NCBI GenBank assembly: GCA_022560025.1
Contig: JAFISE010000099.1
Span: forward strand, 60,392 to 124,391
DNA length: 64,000 nucleotides
DNA from: Stagonosporopsis chrysanthemi
Taxonomy: Eukaryota; Ascomycota; Dothideomycetes; Pleosporales; Didymellaceae
Direction: 5' to 3'
Part shown: positions 33,772 to 44,393 of the stretch, piece by piece
Position numbering within the stretch: the first letter of the stretch is position 1
How the letters are laid out: the number at the start of each line of letters is the position of its first letter
The notes under the pieces: model-generated
Database searches by the model: none
Seen by the model: the letters and a program-made list of their open reading frames with translations, nothing else
Told to the model about the DNA's origin: nothing
Translations under genes and position numbers: made by a program

Positions 33772-35052
33772 CTAAACCTGCTTCCGACGGACGTTCAATA
33801 TCCAACAGACCGCAAGGAGACAACCGCCTACAATGTTGAACACCGCAGAGTAACTCGCCAAGCCGATCCAGCCAGACGAAGTGTCTCGTTGTATCGAACC
33901 AGCAACCGGGTTCCCAATCAGGCTTGCGACCGCATTGCCTGCAAACACCACTCCGATTCGGCCTCCGAGAGTGCTCATATCCCTGGTCAGGGTTGCCGCA
34001 CTGGCTGGAATGAGGCTGATAACGCATCCACTTGCGAAGCCATACGCGACAACCCAAACGATCAAACCAGCGAGAGACGTCTCGATGAAGGTCCAACCTG
34101 CCGCAAGAGCTCCACACGTGACAGCTGCTAGTGCTTGAATGAGGATCGGACCGGAGACGAACTTGTCGGCGATGAAATTGGGAATGATTCGACCAACAAG
34201 GCCACCGGCATTCATGATGCTGATCAAGTAGTATGCATCCATACCACTCATCGGGAATGCCACGTCGCGCACCCAGGCGCTAATGTAAAAGTATGGGATG
34301 TAGATGCCGGCAAATGTGAAGAAAACGCCGGCAACAAACAGTGCATATGTGAAATCTTTCAAGCAGCTGAATTGGTAGAGCGTACGCTTCGCTGGATTCT
34401 TGGTCAATTCGGAACGTTGCCGAACGAGCAGACCTCCAACACCAGTCGTGACAAGTACGACCAGAGCCGTTGCTCGCATAGCCCAGCTGAACCCTACGCG
34501 AGCGAGGAGGCGTCGCGTCAGGATCGGGTACACGATTCCACCCAGCGACGCGCCCGTATTCGCAAGACCAACCGCGAAAGCGCGATTCTGCGTGAAGTAC
34601 GTGGGAACGATCGCCGTGGAGGGAACGAGGAGCAAGCTCATACCCAGGCCGGAGAGAATGCCCTGCGAAAGCAGCACCTGATAATACGCAGGACGGTGTG
34701 CGCTCGTGAACTCTCCACTGAATGAGGTAAAGATCAAGCCCAGGGTGATGAGTACGCAGCCAACGAATGACATCAGCTGTGCATGGCCTCTGTCAACGAA
34801 GGATCCGGTTGCAGACCCACAAGCCAGTAGGAGGAAAGTTTGGAGGGAGCCAATCCATGAGACTGAAGATTGCGTTGAAAGTGGAGGTTCGAATGAGCTG
34901 TAGTACTCCTGAAAAACACCGAAAGCGTTGATAAGTCCCCTTCGCAGTTGGTCAGCTCAGCACGCCGTTGAATTTTGATATACTGACCATGAGTTTAACA
35001 TGAGAAAGCAGCCCGCAACGACCTGGACCCATGGTAGGAGTTTCGACGCCAT
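33772..35052 (-). CDS. MFS transporter, monocarboxylate (MCT/Mch) type
   Basis: Two exons (35052-34988, 34939-33772; 48-nt intron GTCAGT...CGAAG) give 410 aa. The junction rebuilds the first helix, FLMLNSWGLINAFGVFQEYY, a strong signature of fungal monocarboxylate-permease-like MFS proteins. About eleven to twelve hydrophobic helices follow, with the central loop after RQRSEL. The protein starts at MASKLLPWVQVVAG and lacks the usual PDGG leader before helix 1. The frame upstream is open to 35235 but has no ATG, so an extra 5' exon could be missing. It sits between the monooxygenase and the isocyanide synthase, transcribed away from the latter. Export of the cluster product or uptake of a precursor is inferred from context only. 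Confidence 0.88.
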
Positions 35053-35840
35053 GTAGACAAGACTGTGCAATGCTAGCAGTTTCGTAACTGCCGGTTTCTC
35101 TTGAAAGAAAGTGTAAAGCGATATTAGGAATGCGGTTGTAAGTCGAGAATGCGTGACCAGCCAGCCAGAATTTTTCGCACTCGTACCACCGACGGAAACT
35201 CCCGGTCGTACGTCACGGAGAATTGTCAGGATCAATAGGCAAGTTTCGCTCCGATCAAAATCTCTACAAGACTTTCGGGTCGATAGGGAAATATGCTTGC
35301 ATGGATAAGCATGCGGAATGAGCCCGTAGCCCGGCCTTGCCTCCTAAGGTCAAATCGCCGTGTACGCAATCGGCTCTTCCCGAGGCTGCAACTACTCCGG
35401 GGTGTATCACATACGTCTTGGGATGCCAGGCAGCGGTAGTGGGTATGCATCGGGAAGGTTGGTGGGCTGGACCGAGTTACCGGCCTTGGCAGCGTGCTCG
35501 GTTGAATACACATCGGGACTAGTCGGCGGTCCTCTACTCGGGTCTTGTGGAAGTGGGTGTTCTGTAAATTCTTCGCGGTGGCATTCAGGGTTGCTTCCAA
35601 GCATGGACGTACTGCCAAGCAAGCTTGCGTGAAGGCCCATGGAACGGAGCACGTCACACCGTGATCACGCCCGAACGGAAACGGAAGGGGAGTGGTAGGA
35701 TCTTGGAGGCCTTGCAGTGGCAATAAGAACACAACATGCATCCCAACTCAAGCTGAACTGCCCAACGTCAGCGAAGTACCTACTCTCGAAGGGAGTACTT
35801 TACTACTTATTCTTACCACCCTCGATTTATCCGTTCAAGG
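35053..35840. promoter_or_regulatory. Divergent promoter region, transporter / isocyanide synthase
   Basis: The 788 bp between divergent start codons contains no credible gene. Co-regulation of the two genes from this region is likely. I looked for AGTCAGCA, the site I recall for the xanthocillin regulator XanC, and did not find it here. Confidence 0.5.
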
Positions 35841-37791
35841 ATGCCTTTGTTGTTCGGCACGAACAGTCCCCCATTTGCTGATGATAGCAGTCCACGTCAT
35901 CTTCAATTGGACATCATGGATAGGTCCCAGCGCATTCTCGATGTGATTCTGCGGTACAAGTCTCCTCTCCCGAAGGACGCTCCAAACCGCAGTGACGAGG
36001 GAGCGCTCAAGTCTCTGGGCCTCATCTACCGAGCTGTGAAGAAGAACGAGCCTGTCCGCATGGTTCTACCAGCATTTCCATTCAAGAGCCCAAACAGCAG
36101 CGTCAAGGTTCTGGGAACAGTTCCGGACAAGGCTGAGGATATCGCTCTGGCGCATTTGAACGGCTTGTGCGCTGCGATCGAAGACGTATACCCCCCTGGT
36201 GCTGTACTGACAATCGTATCGGACGGATTGGTCTACAACGGTATGTATTTTCCGATAGCTTGCTATTCGTTGCTGATTTCCAGACCTCCTGGGCGTTTCA
36301 GACAATACTGTCTGGTCCTACGGCCAGACACTACGTCAGCTCACCCAGACAAAGGGCTACTCACACATTGAGTTTGCGCGACTGAAAGACCTCCTTGGTA
36401 TCGCATCTCTTCGCGATGATCTTGACGAGATGACATACGCCGCTACTGCGCCTTCAATCCGTCTCGCGCTGATGCACCGCTATGGTACCTTCAACTGGGA
36501 TTCACTCGCCAACGAGTCCTACGTTAAAGATGATGAGAACAAGCGTCTGACATACTGTGGATACTTGAAATTTCTCTCGCTGGATCTTGCGGATACGTAT
36601 CCTATCGGGCCCGGGCGGACGAAGAGCGCTTTTAAAAGAGGAGTTGAAGTGATCGCTAAAAGCATGCTGAAACGCGGAGAGGCTTTCGCCCGAGCAGTCC
36701 GGGAGAACTTTCCTGACCACGTTCGGCTTTCCATCCACCCAAGCACAGGCGAAAACAAGATCTCAATCAACGTCTTGCCGGTCCAGAAGGTCGTTACACC
36801 ATGGCACAGCACTGTTGCGATTATGATGGACGGAACGCTTGTTGCAGGAACGCGCCAGTCGTTTGAAGAGGATGCAAATATGGAGCTTGTTTACGAGAAC
36901 GGAAAGCCAAGTCACTTCCGTGAACGCTCGGAGCTGTATCAATGGAGTAGCTCGACACCTGTGGAATTTGAGCCAATGTACCCGTGCGGTATCATGATCC
37001 GCCCGTCCAATGGAGCCAAGTCTCTAGCTATCCAGGATATCGACGCTCAGAAGGTTCGACAACTGGCGGAAGTCAATTCGCCGGTTGTCCTCAGGGGCTT
37101 TGCAAACACCAAGGACCGAGACGCATATATTGCAAAGTCATACGAGATGGGTGTGCCTACACCATGGAAGTTTGGACTTGTGCTCGAAGTCAAAGATCGT
37201 GGAGCTGAAGGTCAGGGCTTGAACAACGTCCTTAGTCAGGAGTGGATGCCGTTCCACTTCGACGGCCTGTTCAAAACCCAGAAGCACACCCGGGATGATG
37301 GTAGCGAGTACCTAGTCCCGAATCCTCCACGCTTTCAGTATTTTGCTGCTGTCACGCCGAGCCCAAAGAATACCGGATACACGCTGTGGTCGAGCTCAAA
37401 GCTTCTTTTCGATCTTCTGCCGGCAGATACTTCGCTCAAGTCTCTTGAGTCATTGACTTGGTCAGTAAAGACAGCTTCCTTCGATCAGTCAGTCATTGAT
37501 AGCATGCCACTCGTTATGACACATCCTTCAACGGGTCGACCTTGTCTCAAGTACCACGAGCGATGGCCCCAGGAGAAGACGCGGTTTGATCCAACTGAGG
37601 TGGCTATCGAGAACGGAGACCAGAGCGTATGTGATATGCTGGAGTCGTTACTGCATGATCGTAGGGTATGCTACTGGCACTCGTGGCAAGAGGGCGACCT
37701 GGTCGTCAACGACAACATCTCGATGCTGCACACAAGAAGCTCCTTCAAGGCTGGCGTCGATCGAGAGCTATGGCGCATTCATTTCGACTAG
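35841..37791 (+). CDS. Isocyanide synthase fused to TauD-type dioxygenase
   Basis: Two exons (35841-36240, 36284-37791; 43-nt intron GTATGT...TTCCAG) give 635 aa. The N-terminal half (about 26-320) is a DIT1/PvcA-type isocyanide synthase, recognisable from RILDVILRYKSPLP, the VYPPGAVLTIVSDGLVYND block and the later IGPGRTKSAFKRG region. The C-terminal half (about 355-635) is a Fe(II)/2-oxoglutarate dioxygenase with the HxD pair H458/D460 (PFHFDG), distal H616 and a candidate 2-oxoglutarate arginine R627, the spacing seen in TauD. In known systems (PvcA/PvcB, fungal XanB) the first domain converts the amino group of tyrosine or tryptophan to isocyanide and the second oxidises or decarboxylates the product to a vinyl isocyanide. 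ATG 35916 (residue 26) is an alternative start. Substrate is not predictable here. Confidence 0.9.
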
Positions 37792-37902
37792 GCTTTCTCC
37801 TTGTTGTAGCCTTTGTTGTTTTGATTCTCAGCACAGTAGCGTTTGGTTTCTGCGGTTGGCGATGTTGGACTCAAGTTGCGAAAGTCGGAAGGGGCGGCTG
37901 CG

Positions 37903-37947
37903 ATGGTGGGCTTTGGTGGGGCTTGGTGGGGCTTGGTGGGGCTTGGT
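37903..37947. repeat. GCTTGGTGGG tandem array
   Basis: About four copies of a ten-base G-rich unit lie just downstream of the isocyanide synthase stop codon. Confidence 0.85.
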
Positions 37948-39127
37948 CAGCACTCGACATTAGCCCTTGCGTCAAAATGGCTCTTGAATCCTGTCTGTAC
38001 ACTAGGTATTTATATGTATCGAGCATCGTAATTTTCACTCAAATCTGCTCATTTCGAGGGTGGGCCCGTGTTTTGAGTGGTGGCATAGCGTCCTCAGTAT
38101 CATGCTCAATGCCCATGCTGCTTGGGCCTTTGATAAGTATGGCAAGCAAGGTTGGTTCGTTGCTGGTTAGCGGGGTGATGGCACTAATATCATACATGTC
38201 AGAACCGGCTCGTGCGTAACCGATGAGTAGTGATTCGATCGGTCGGCATAGACTGTGTGGATTAATGGTCATCTCCTCAAAGAGTGCCCCTTGGGAAACC
38301 TGCGTTACGGTTTAACAGATGTGCCGCCCTAGCCAAACTCCCACACTTCGACACAGCATAACTCACAGTCATCCAGAATGGGACAGAGGGGTGCAGTATT
38401 CTTGTGACACCTTGCAGCAAAGTCAGCAATACACCTCGGGCTGAAATTGCAGTCTTAATCATACATCTCCAGGAATCACACCGTCTCTTCTGCACAAAGC
38501 TAACTCATACTTATGAAGCGGAACGCATTCCAAGCTTCTGCATGCTCAGGTGGAAGCACCGGGAAGGAAGTCGTGCTGATAGTTGTGGAACATAGTTCAA
38601 TGGGTGAAACGGCAGAACCTGGCACTCGAACACCATTCAAACCTCTTTCTTCTTGCTGTGTGGCCTCAAAAAAAGAGGTTCAAAGTACCATTGCCATTCG
38701 CGATAACATCAACCATCACAGCGTCGTTCAAATCAGCACTGACCGGGCCTTGAGAGTCATCATGATCAGGGTCCTGTTGGACAGCTGGTGAAGTATTGAC
38801 GTCTGATGCCGTGCCAGTACGGGTTCCTGAGCTCATCCTGGCCTCATCACTATAGTGACTTTGACTGACACCTTGTTTCTGCTGTCTTGGTCTATGCCTT
38901 GTCACAGTGCACCGCATCCTGGAGCTTCTGAGCAGCTACTTGGCACAATGTAGTGCTCTTAGGTATGAATTAATTAAGCCAAAACAACCTACAAGCAAGT
39001 GATTGTTGATAGCTTTGTAGAAGATTTTGAGCATCCTCGTCACTTTCTAAGGTCTTGACCTGCGGCTACTACCCTGTTTAGTTGATTATGATTTTGCTGT
39101 TCTATTCCCTATTAAGCTACCGTTGAA

Positions 39128-39178
39128 TCCTTCGAAATCCTTCGAAATCCTTCAAAATCCTTGAAAATCCTTCAAAGT
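39128..39178. repeat. TTCGAAATCC tandem array
   Basis: Five imperfect copies of a ten-base unit. Later copies change CG to CA or TG, which is what C-to-T mutation would give. Confidence 0.85.
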
Positions 39179-39270
39179 GCCAAGTGGCTACTCGGAAGTT
39201 CCCGAATGCGGTATGTGCAGGAACGCATCTCTCGGCGACACTTGGCGCAAGGTAGCCCGGCAGCATACTG

Positions 39271-39478
39271 GGCATAAGTTTTGTTAGTAGGGTCGACACA
39301 ACAGGGGTGCAGCTCCGTCTCCCTAACGGAAATATTATATCTGGAAGAGGATAGCAAGAGTTAGCCTTGCTTATTTTACCAATCAGCTGAGTAGCTGGTG
39401 TTTAAAAAGAACACCGCGTTGAATTGGTCAGGATAACACGGCCCCTGTTGCACCCACCGTACTAACAAAACTTATGCC
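39271..39478. mobile_element. MITE-like element with about 38-bp terminal inverted repeats
   Basis: The ends form an imperfect inverted repeat of about 38 bp (39271-39308 and 39441-39478): both begin GGCATAAGTTTTGTTAGTA when read inwards, followed by a GGGT/GGTG segment and CAACAGGGG. The 130-bp centre has no coding capacity. Size, structure and lack of ORF fit a non-autonomous DNA transposon. No clear target-site duplication could be fixed by eye. Confidence 0.65.
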
Positions 39479-40470
39479 ATGTACCATAGTACTCCTCCGC
39501 TGTGATCCTGCATTTGGCCTTCTTGTTCCTGCACAAGATGCATGCTATCCATGAGTCAGTTGGATGTGTTTGCCAAGTTCTATCAAGCCTCACCTTTGTA
39601 TGTATGCTCAACGGTATTGCGGCTCTGCCTTCTCACTCGCACTGTTCCGACCTATTGGCCTAGGTTGCTGCGATCGTGGTGAATCGTGGGATTCCGCGTT
39701 ACCCAGGATAAAGATAGGAATGAGGATAACAGCGGAAACTTATGTCCATGTGGCCAGAAGTCAGAAGTGCTGCATCAGTTCGGGCTACCATAGTGTGAGG
39801 TAGCGTGCGGAGGTGGCTGTGGAAGCAGCGGATACTTTGTGCCTCACCAACAACTGTGTGGGGCAGAGACATGCGCTTGATCAGCTTTGGTAGTCTGCTG
39901 CGCCCTGCAAGACGATAGGCTGCAAATAATCAAAAACATGGCTGAGTATTGCCTCCACAAGGGGTGAATGCGAACAAATGACTGGGAGGGGCAATTTGGC
40001 CCGGTCAGTTGTCTTGTTACAGCCTGGTGGTTGTGTTTCGCAAATGAAGAGGTCTTCGCTGCGCCGCCATGCCACAGCGAGGCAATTTTGTGTTCACATC
40101 AAAACCTCTCCTCGTAACAGAGATGCGTTCAAGTCAACTCAGTAGTTTCGGGGGCTTTATGTCGATGTTGTCGCGTTCTGAGGACGTGTTGACGCGTGCC
40201 AGCACGTGGGGGCAATGCTGAGCGTGATTGGTCAGACTCGTTCTGGCGAGAAAGGGTCCGCCCAAAAAGCCACGGCTTTTCGAGGCTGCCCACTTTATGT
40301 TAATCACGACGTAGCTAAGTTTTATAGACTGGACATGCAGGAAACTTTTAGTTCCACAGGCTCGCCCAGCATGCGCTGCCAATGCTTTGCTCTTCTGTAA
40401 CCTCTCTTCGGAGTACAAAGACATGCAGATGCATTCTCAGAGGCATGAAATACAGCCGCGCGATCAGACA

Positions 40471-42129
40471 TCAATACCAGAGCTTGAATCCACCCCGAAC
40501 CTGTTTCTGAAACATGCCACTCCTATCATACTTCTGGGCAGCACTTCGCATTCTTGTCAGACTTTCGTTGCCATAGCCAGCAAAAACATCCTGCCAATCA
40601 CCCGCGTAATTCAGATATATATGTTCATCTTTTGCCCCAGCTTCCTCAGCAATTCGGTCGAGTTCTTTTGTAAACGTCTTGATCGCTTCTTGAAGACCGT
40701 CTGTTGCGACAGGATCCTCGTACTGAAATGCTATTCCTATGTTAAGGAGGTCGTCTTCCGGGTGCGAAGAGGAATTGAACCCCAGGCTGTTTGGGTTGTA
40801 TGCTGGAGCGGCCGGTGGCACGGATTGTATGGATATGGCGATGGTAAGTTTTGCGCTGGCATATTCGTCTCTGAGTGCGAGAGAGGTCTGCTTGAAGGAT
40901 TCGTGTAGTTGTGGGAGAATGTCAGGAGTTATTGAAAAGGTGGTAGTTGCCCAGTGCATACTAGAATATCAGAGTCAGCACTTCCAATGAGGGAAGCTTT
41001 AGGCCGCACAACTTACTGGTAACTTTGAATCATTGCAGATAGCTTTCCTCCTTCCCCAGCAAACGATCCCGGAGTACCAGTACGTATCGAACTATAGATT
41101 TGCGGTTGTATATCGGCAAATGCCTGTAGCGTGCTGACGTTGGCAGTGTCTGGCCGGGAGTGGTACATGGCGATCTGAGCCCCGAATGATCCATCTGCAG
41201 TATTGTATAAGAATCCGAAATCATACATGACATACGGGTCGTGTTTTCCCGGGGATTTGAGGGCAACAAGCGCATCAAGAAGTTCACTATCGGTAGAATT
41301 GGAGAAGATGATTGCGCCTCCCCACATTGGACCTTGTGCAAACGTCTGCAAGTCGAAGCGTGTGACGACACCGAAATTGTTCAGGCCACCTTTCAGAACG
41401 ATGAAGAGGTCTGTTTTGGATGTCGCGTTCGCGTTAACGATTGCCCCTGTCGAAAGGACTACTTCAAAGTTGACGACGGAATCGCACGCCCAACCTTTCT
41501 GTGTGGAGAAGAAGCCTATACCTCCTGATATATTGGTCAGTCAAGTATGAGCCTGTTAGTGTTTAGAGGACCACATTACCTCCAGTGAGGAATCCGCCTA
41601 CTCCAACGGCACCGTTCCGCCCGCCTTGGACAGACAGCTGGTAAGGATCGAGCGCATCGTATACGCTCTGCCATCTGGCACCTGCGCCCACGGATACGAC
41701 TCCTGTGGACTGTTGAAGTTTCACTACGTTCATGCTGCTCATATCAACGGTGACCCCACCTTCGGTCCCCGCAAAGCCTGGTATCGTGTGAGCATTCGCC
41801 AAAATGATCACACAATTTTCTAACTAACCTTTGTTGGTATTGTGTCCTCCGCCTCGTACGGCAAAGCCCACCGAGGAGAATTTGGCCATGATTCTGGTGA
41901 TTATGGCAACATCATTCGTGGTCTTTGGCCTTACAAGACACGTGGGCCGTAACCGGGTGCCAATATACGCATATGAGGAAATTGAATCTTCATAGCTCGG
42001 GCTTTCTGCAAAGAAGACTTGTTTTGGAAGGCTCAAGTACAAAGTTACGCATGCTTTCGATTCATCGACTGTGTATGCAGTTATCCCAAATGTGCAAAGG
42101 AACAACAGAAATAAGATCGCCTGGTTCAT
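40471..42129 (-). CDS. Secreted berberine-bridge-type FAD-linked oxidase
   Basis: Four exons (42129-41829, 41777-41580, 41524-41017, 40960-40471) with 51-56 nt introns give 498 aa. Residues 1-19 are a signal peptide (MNQAILFLLFLCTFGITAY). The FAD-binding PCMH region contains the covalent-flavin histidine motif RGGGHNTNKG, then VSVGAGARWQSVY, GGRNGAVGVGGFLTGGGIG, and GGLNNFGVVTRFDL. The BBE segment near the C-terminus ends LNYAGDWQDVFAGYG, where homologues carry YxNY. The second flavin-linking cysteine of plant BBE enzymes is not seen, suggesting single covalent attachment. Secreted fungal members oxidise sugars or secondary metabolites. Its distance to the isocyanide synthase is 2.7 kb, so cluster membership is possible but unproven. 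Confidence 0.9.
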
Positions 42130-44038
42130 TGCGGCAGGATCCAACGAAATCAAAATGGTGAAGCTCAAATCGGCGGTTTTTATACTGTTGTACTTCTTTT
42201 GTCCAATCGAAGACATAACGCCTCAACTTCCGTGCATTGTTCAACCCATTGCGGTAAACAACAAACCTCGGAATGTAGGAACAAGGAATGTACTACGACC
42301 TTATGAGCGGTTCTACACCCTCGGATATACAAACCCGGGAGAACTCCTCATACGACTTGAATACGAGAGCATACACTGGGTGTGTGACGTGACAAACAGA
42401 CCTCGAGCGTATCGTTCCGACTGCAAAATTCATCTAAGCCAAACAGGGGCGCTAACCACACAACTTCACCGTATTCTCGTGGCAACAAAGTGCGTGCAAG
42501 GGCTAAAGGTGTGCATAAATGATACACAAGAAGCAAATCAAAGTCTAGAATGCAGATTCCCCATTGTCAGGCAGTATTAGAAACATTCTCACCCACAAAC
42601 AATCTGACCTCCACGGATCATCGACTTCGCTACCATTCCCTTATCCCAAGTGTCGTACTCAGCCGCGGGACAATAATCACAATACGTCCGGGCCCCAGCC
42701 TCCCATCTGACGTATTTCTCTGATCAATGGCTGACCCACCTGCCGCCCTGGTCCGCTCAGCAACCTTGCACCCCGGCGTATTTCCAGCAGCACAAAGCTG
42801 CTCCCATGCCGATCCGTCTCTTGTGTCACATACCCACAATCTCTCGCACTTCCCACCACTGATGAAGCAACAGCCGACACTTTTGCAACCAGACTAAATG
42901 CAGGCGCATACCCCTCAATATCTCCATCAGCTGATTAACACCCCACTACCTTCCCTATGTTCAGCAAACATGCCTGTTGATCCTCTCATGAGTGGCCTGC
43001 TGCATCGTATTGCGCGATGCGTTCATCTCCTTCTTCTACGAGCCCGCCCATTCTGCCATCGTTTCTGAATGATAAACCTAGATATAGACTCTTTGTAGCT
43101 GATACATCTTCCACACATCTTCCGACAGGGCTGAAGAAGGTGTAAATTAGAGCATACTAGAACCGTGCAACCCTGTTCACGTACGTTTGTGGTGTCGAGA
43201 CCAGTATCACTTGACATACGTCACAGCAAAGGTCGTAAAAGTTCAGGCTGTTCAGCAAAGTAGGTCAACGTTTTGGATGCAAACACGCGAACCCGCTTTG
43301 AACTGTCTTATAAGTTAGTGAATTACACAACACGATACTAGATTAAAAAGTACTTACATGTGCCCTGCATAAAGATGTAGGGCTTATAGCTTAGATACTC
43401 TATGCGACTTCGAAATTGGCACGTGGCTGCCTATCATGCCGTATAGAGTAGAGCTATGGTCTTCTCCTTGTCAGCAGTGAGGTAGACGACGATGTGCCTG
43501 GAACGTGGCACCTCGACGAGGCTTCTTCGAGAAGGTAGGCCGGAGATCGTGCACCGGAGATGTCAACAATCAATTCAATATGAGCCTCGGCTTCAAGCGC
43601 TTACCTAGATAGGTAACAGTCAAGCCTACACAAGTAATTGTTAGGCTTAACAAGGTAATCAATGAATCCAATGTGAGGGTTTTTGCCCCACTTAATTGAT
43701 TGTTGACATCTGTGATGCGCACGAATCGCAATGCCTCGGAGTTAGAGTGGAGCTAGTCAAAGCCTAGTCTGGGTGCTCCCTGCTTCTTTGGTATTCAATC
43801 ACAATATGCACGTTCAACAACAGCAACTCTAGCGATCAAGACGGGCGAGTGGGCAGTTTCTATAGAGACTGTCTTCTTTTTATATGCTGTTACGACGCAG
43901 CGCCGGACCAGGCCCGCGCTATCGCTCGTCTTCCATTACACAATACAACGAATAGCTCTCACCACGTCTCCACCATAATCCCCTATCAGCCATCCGTCCA
44001 TCCATCGAAAGCCGCTGTCGACTCGAGCATACGACCAT
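42130..44038. other. Gene-poor region with a MITE-like element
   Basis: A plus-strand frame (42071-42580) overlaps the oxidase start in antisense and is not supported. Short minus frames at 42630-42880 show no domain. An inverted-repeat element lies at 43558-43711. Otherwise I see nothing. Confidence 0.5.
43558..43711. mobile_element. 154-bp MITE-like element with perfect 18-bp inverted repeats
   Basis: Left end AGATGTCAACAATCAATT (43558-43575) is exactly the reverse complement of the right end (43694-43711). Inside are two further hairpins: TTACCTAGATAGGTAA and AAGCCTA...TAGGCTT. There is no coding capacity. The structure fits a miniature DNA transposon or a strongly folded RNA. Confidence 0.65.
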
Positions 44039-44393
44039 CTACTGCTTGTAGCAAGGGGTGCGGAGTTGAGCGTTGATGCCACTAACAGTCTTGTACTTTC
44101 CACCAGCATTGCAGGGGGTGCCGGCCTCAAGAGGGTTGTTCGGGTCAGTCGTACCATCGGCGCGGTGGGCGTTAGTGCACCAGCGCTGGCAGTCGAGGTT
44201 GCCAATGCTAGCATCCTAGTATCCCATATTAGTGTTCAATGTGTATTTCACCCTGTCTCATTCCTGGAGGATTGCTCACATTGTAAACACAGCAGTGCGA
44301 ATCATCTTGGAAGAGGCACTGACACCACTGGGCAGCCTGGGTGGTGATGGCGCTGGCCATCAGCAGAGTAGCGAGGGAGAGAATGCGGACCAT
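44039..44393 (-). CDS. Small secreted cysteine-rich protein, paralogue 1
   Basis: Two exons (44393-44280, 44215-44039; 64-nt intron GTGAGC...ACTAG) give 96 aa. A signal peptide of about 21 residues starts MVRILSLATLLMASAITTQA. The mature protein has eight cysteines at 24, 26, 34, 35, 47, 51, 73 and 93, with the core WCQCLFQDDSHCCV and a C-terminal CNAGGKYKTVSGINAQL segment. The intron falls in phase 0 just after the CC pair, exactly as in the two paralogues at 45.4 and 46.5 kb. Compared with them it has about ten extra residues between cysteines 6 and 7. Small secreted, Cys-rich, repeat-flanked: typical of fungal effectors or antimicrobial peptides, but the function is unknown and I recognise no named family. 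Confidence 0.85.

Larger units (their letters stand above)
37792..40470. other. 2.7 kb gap with repeats, no gene
   Basis: No domain or spliced gene is visible. The region contains three repeat features: a GCTTGGTGGG array (37903-37947), a TTCGAAATCC array (39128-39178) and a MITE-like inverted-repeat element (39271-39478). It separates the isocyanide synthase from the secreted oxidase. Confidence 0.6.

Noticed and set aside
38423..40980. Two AGTCAGCA sites (about 38425 and 40973), the motif I recall for XanC
   Set aside because: Neither lies in the promoter shared by the transporter and isocyanide synthase. An 8-mer is expected about twice by chance in 64 kb counting both strands.
42071..42580. 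169-codon plus-strand frame that could start with a hydrophobic leader
   Set aside because: It overlaps the first exon and promoter of the well-supported oxidase in antisense, and shows no spliced or conserved features.
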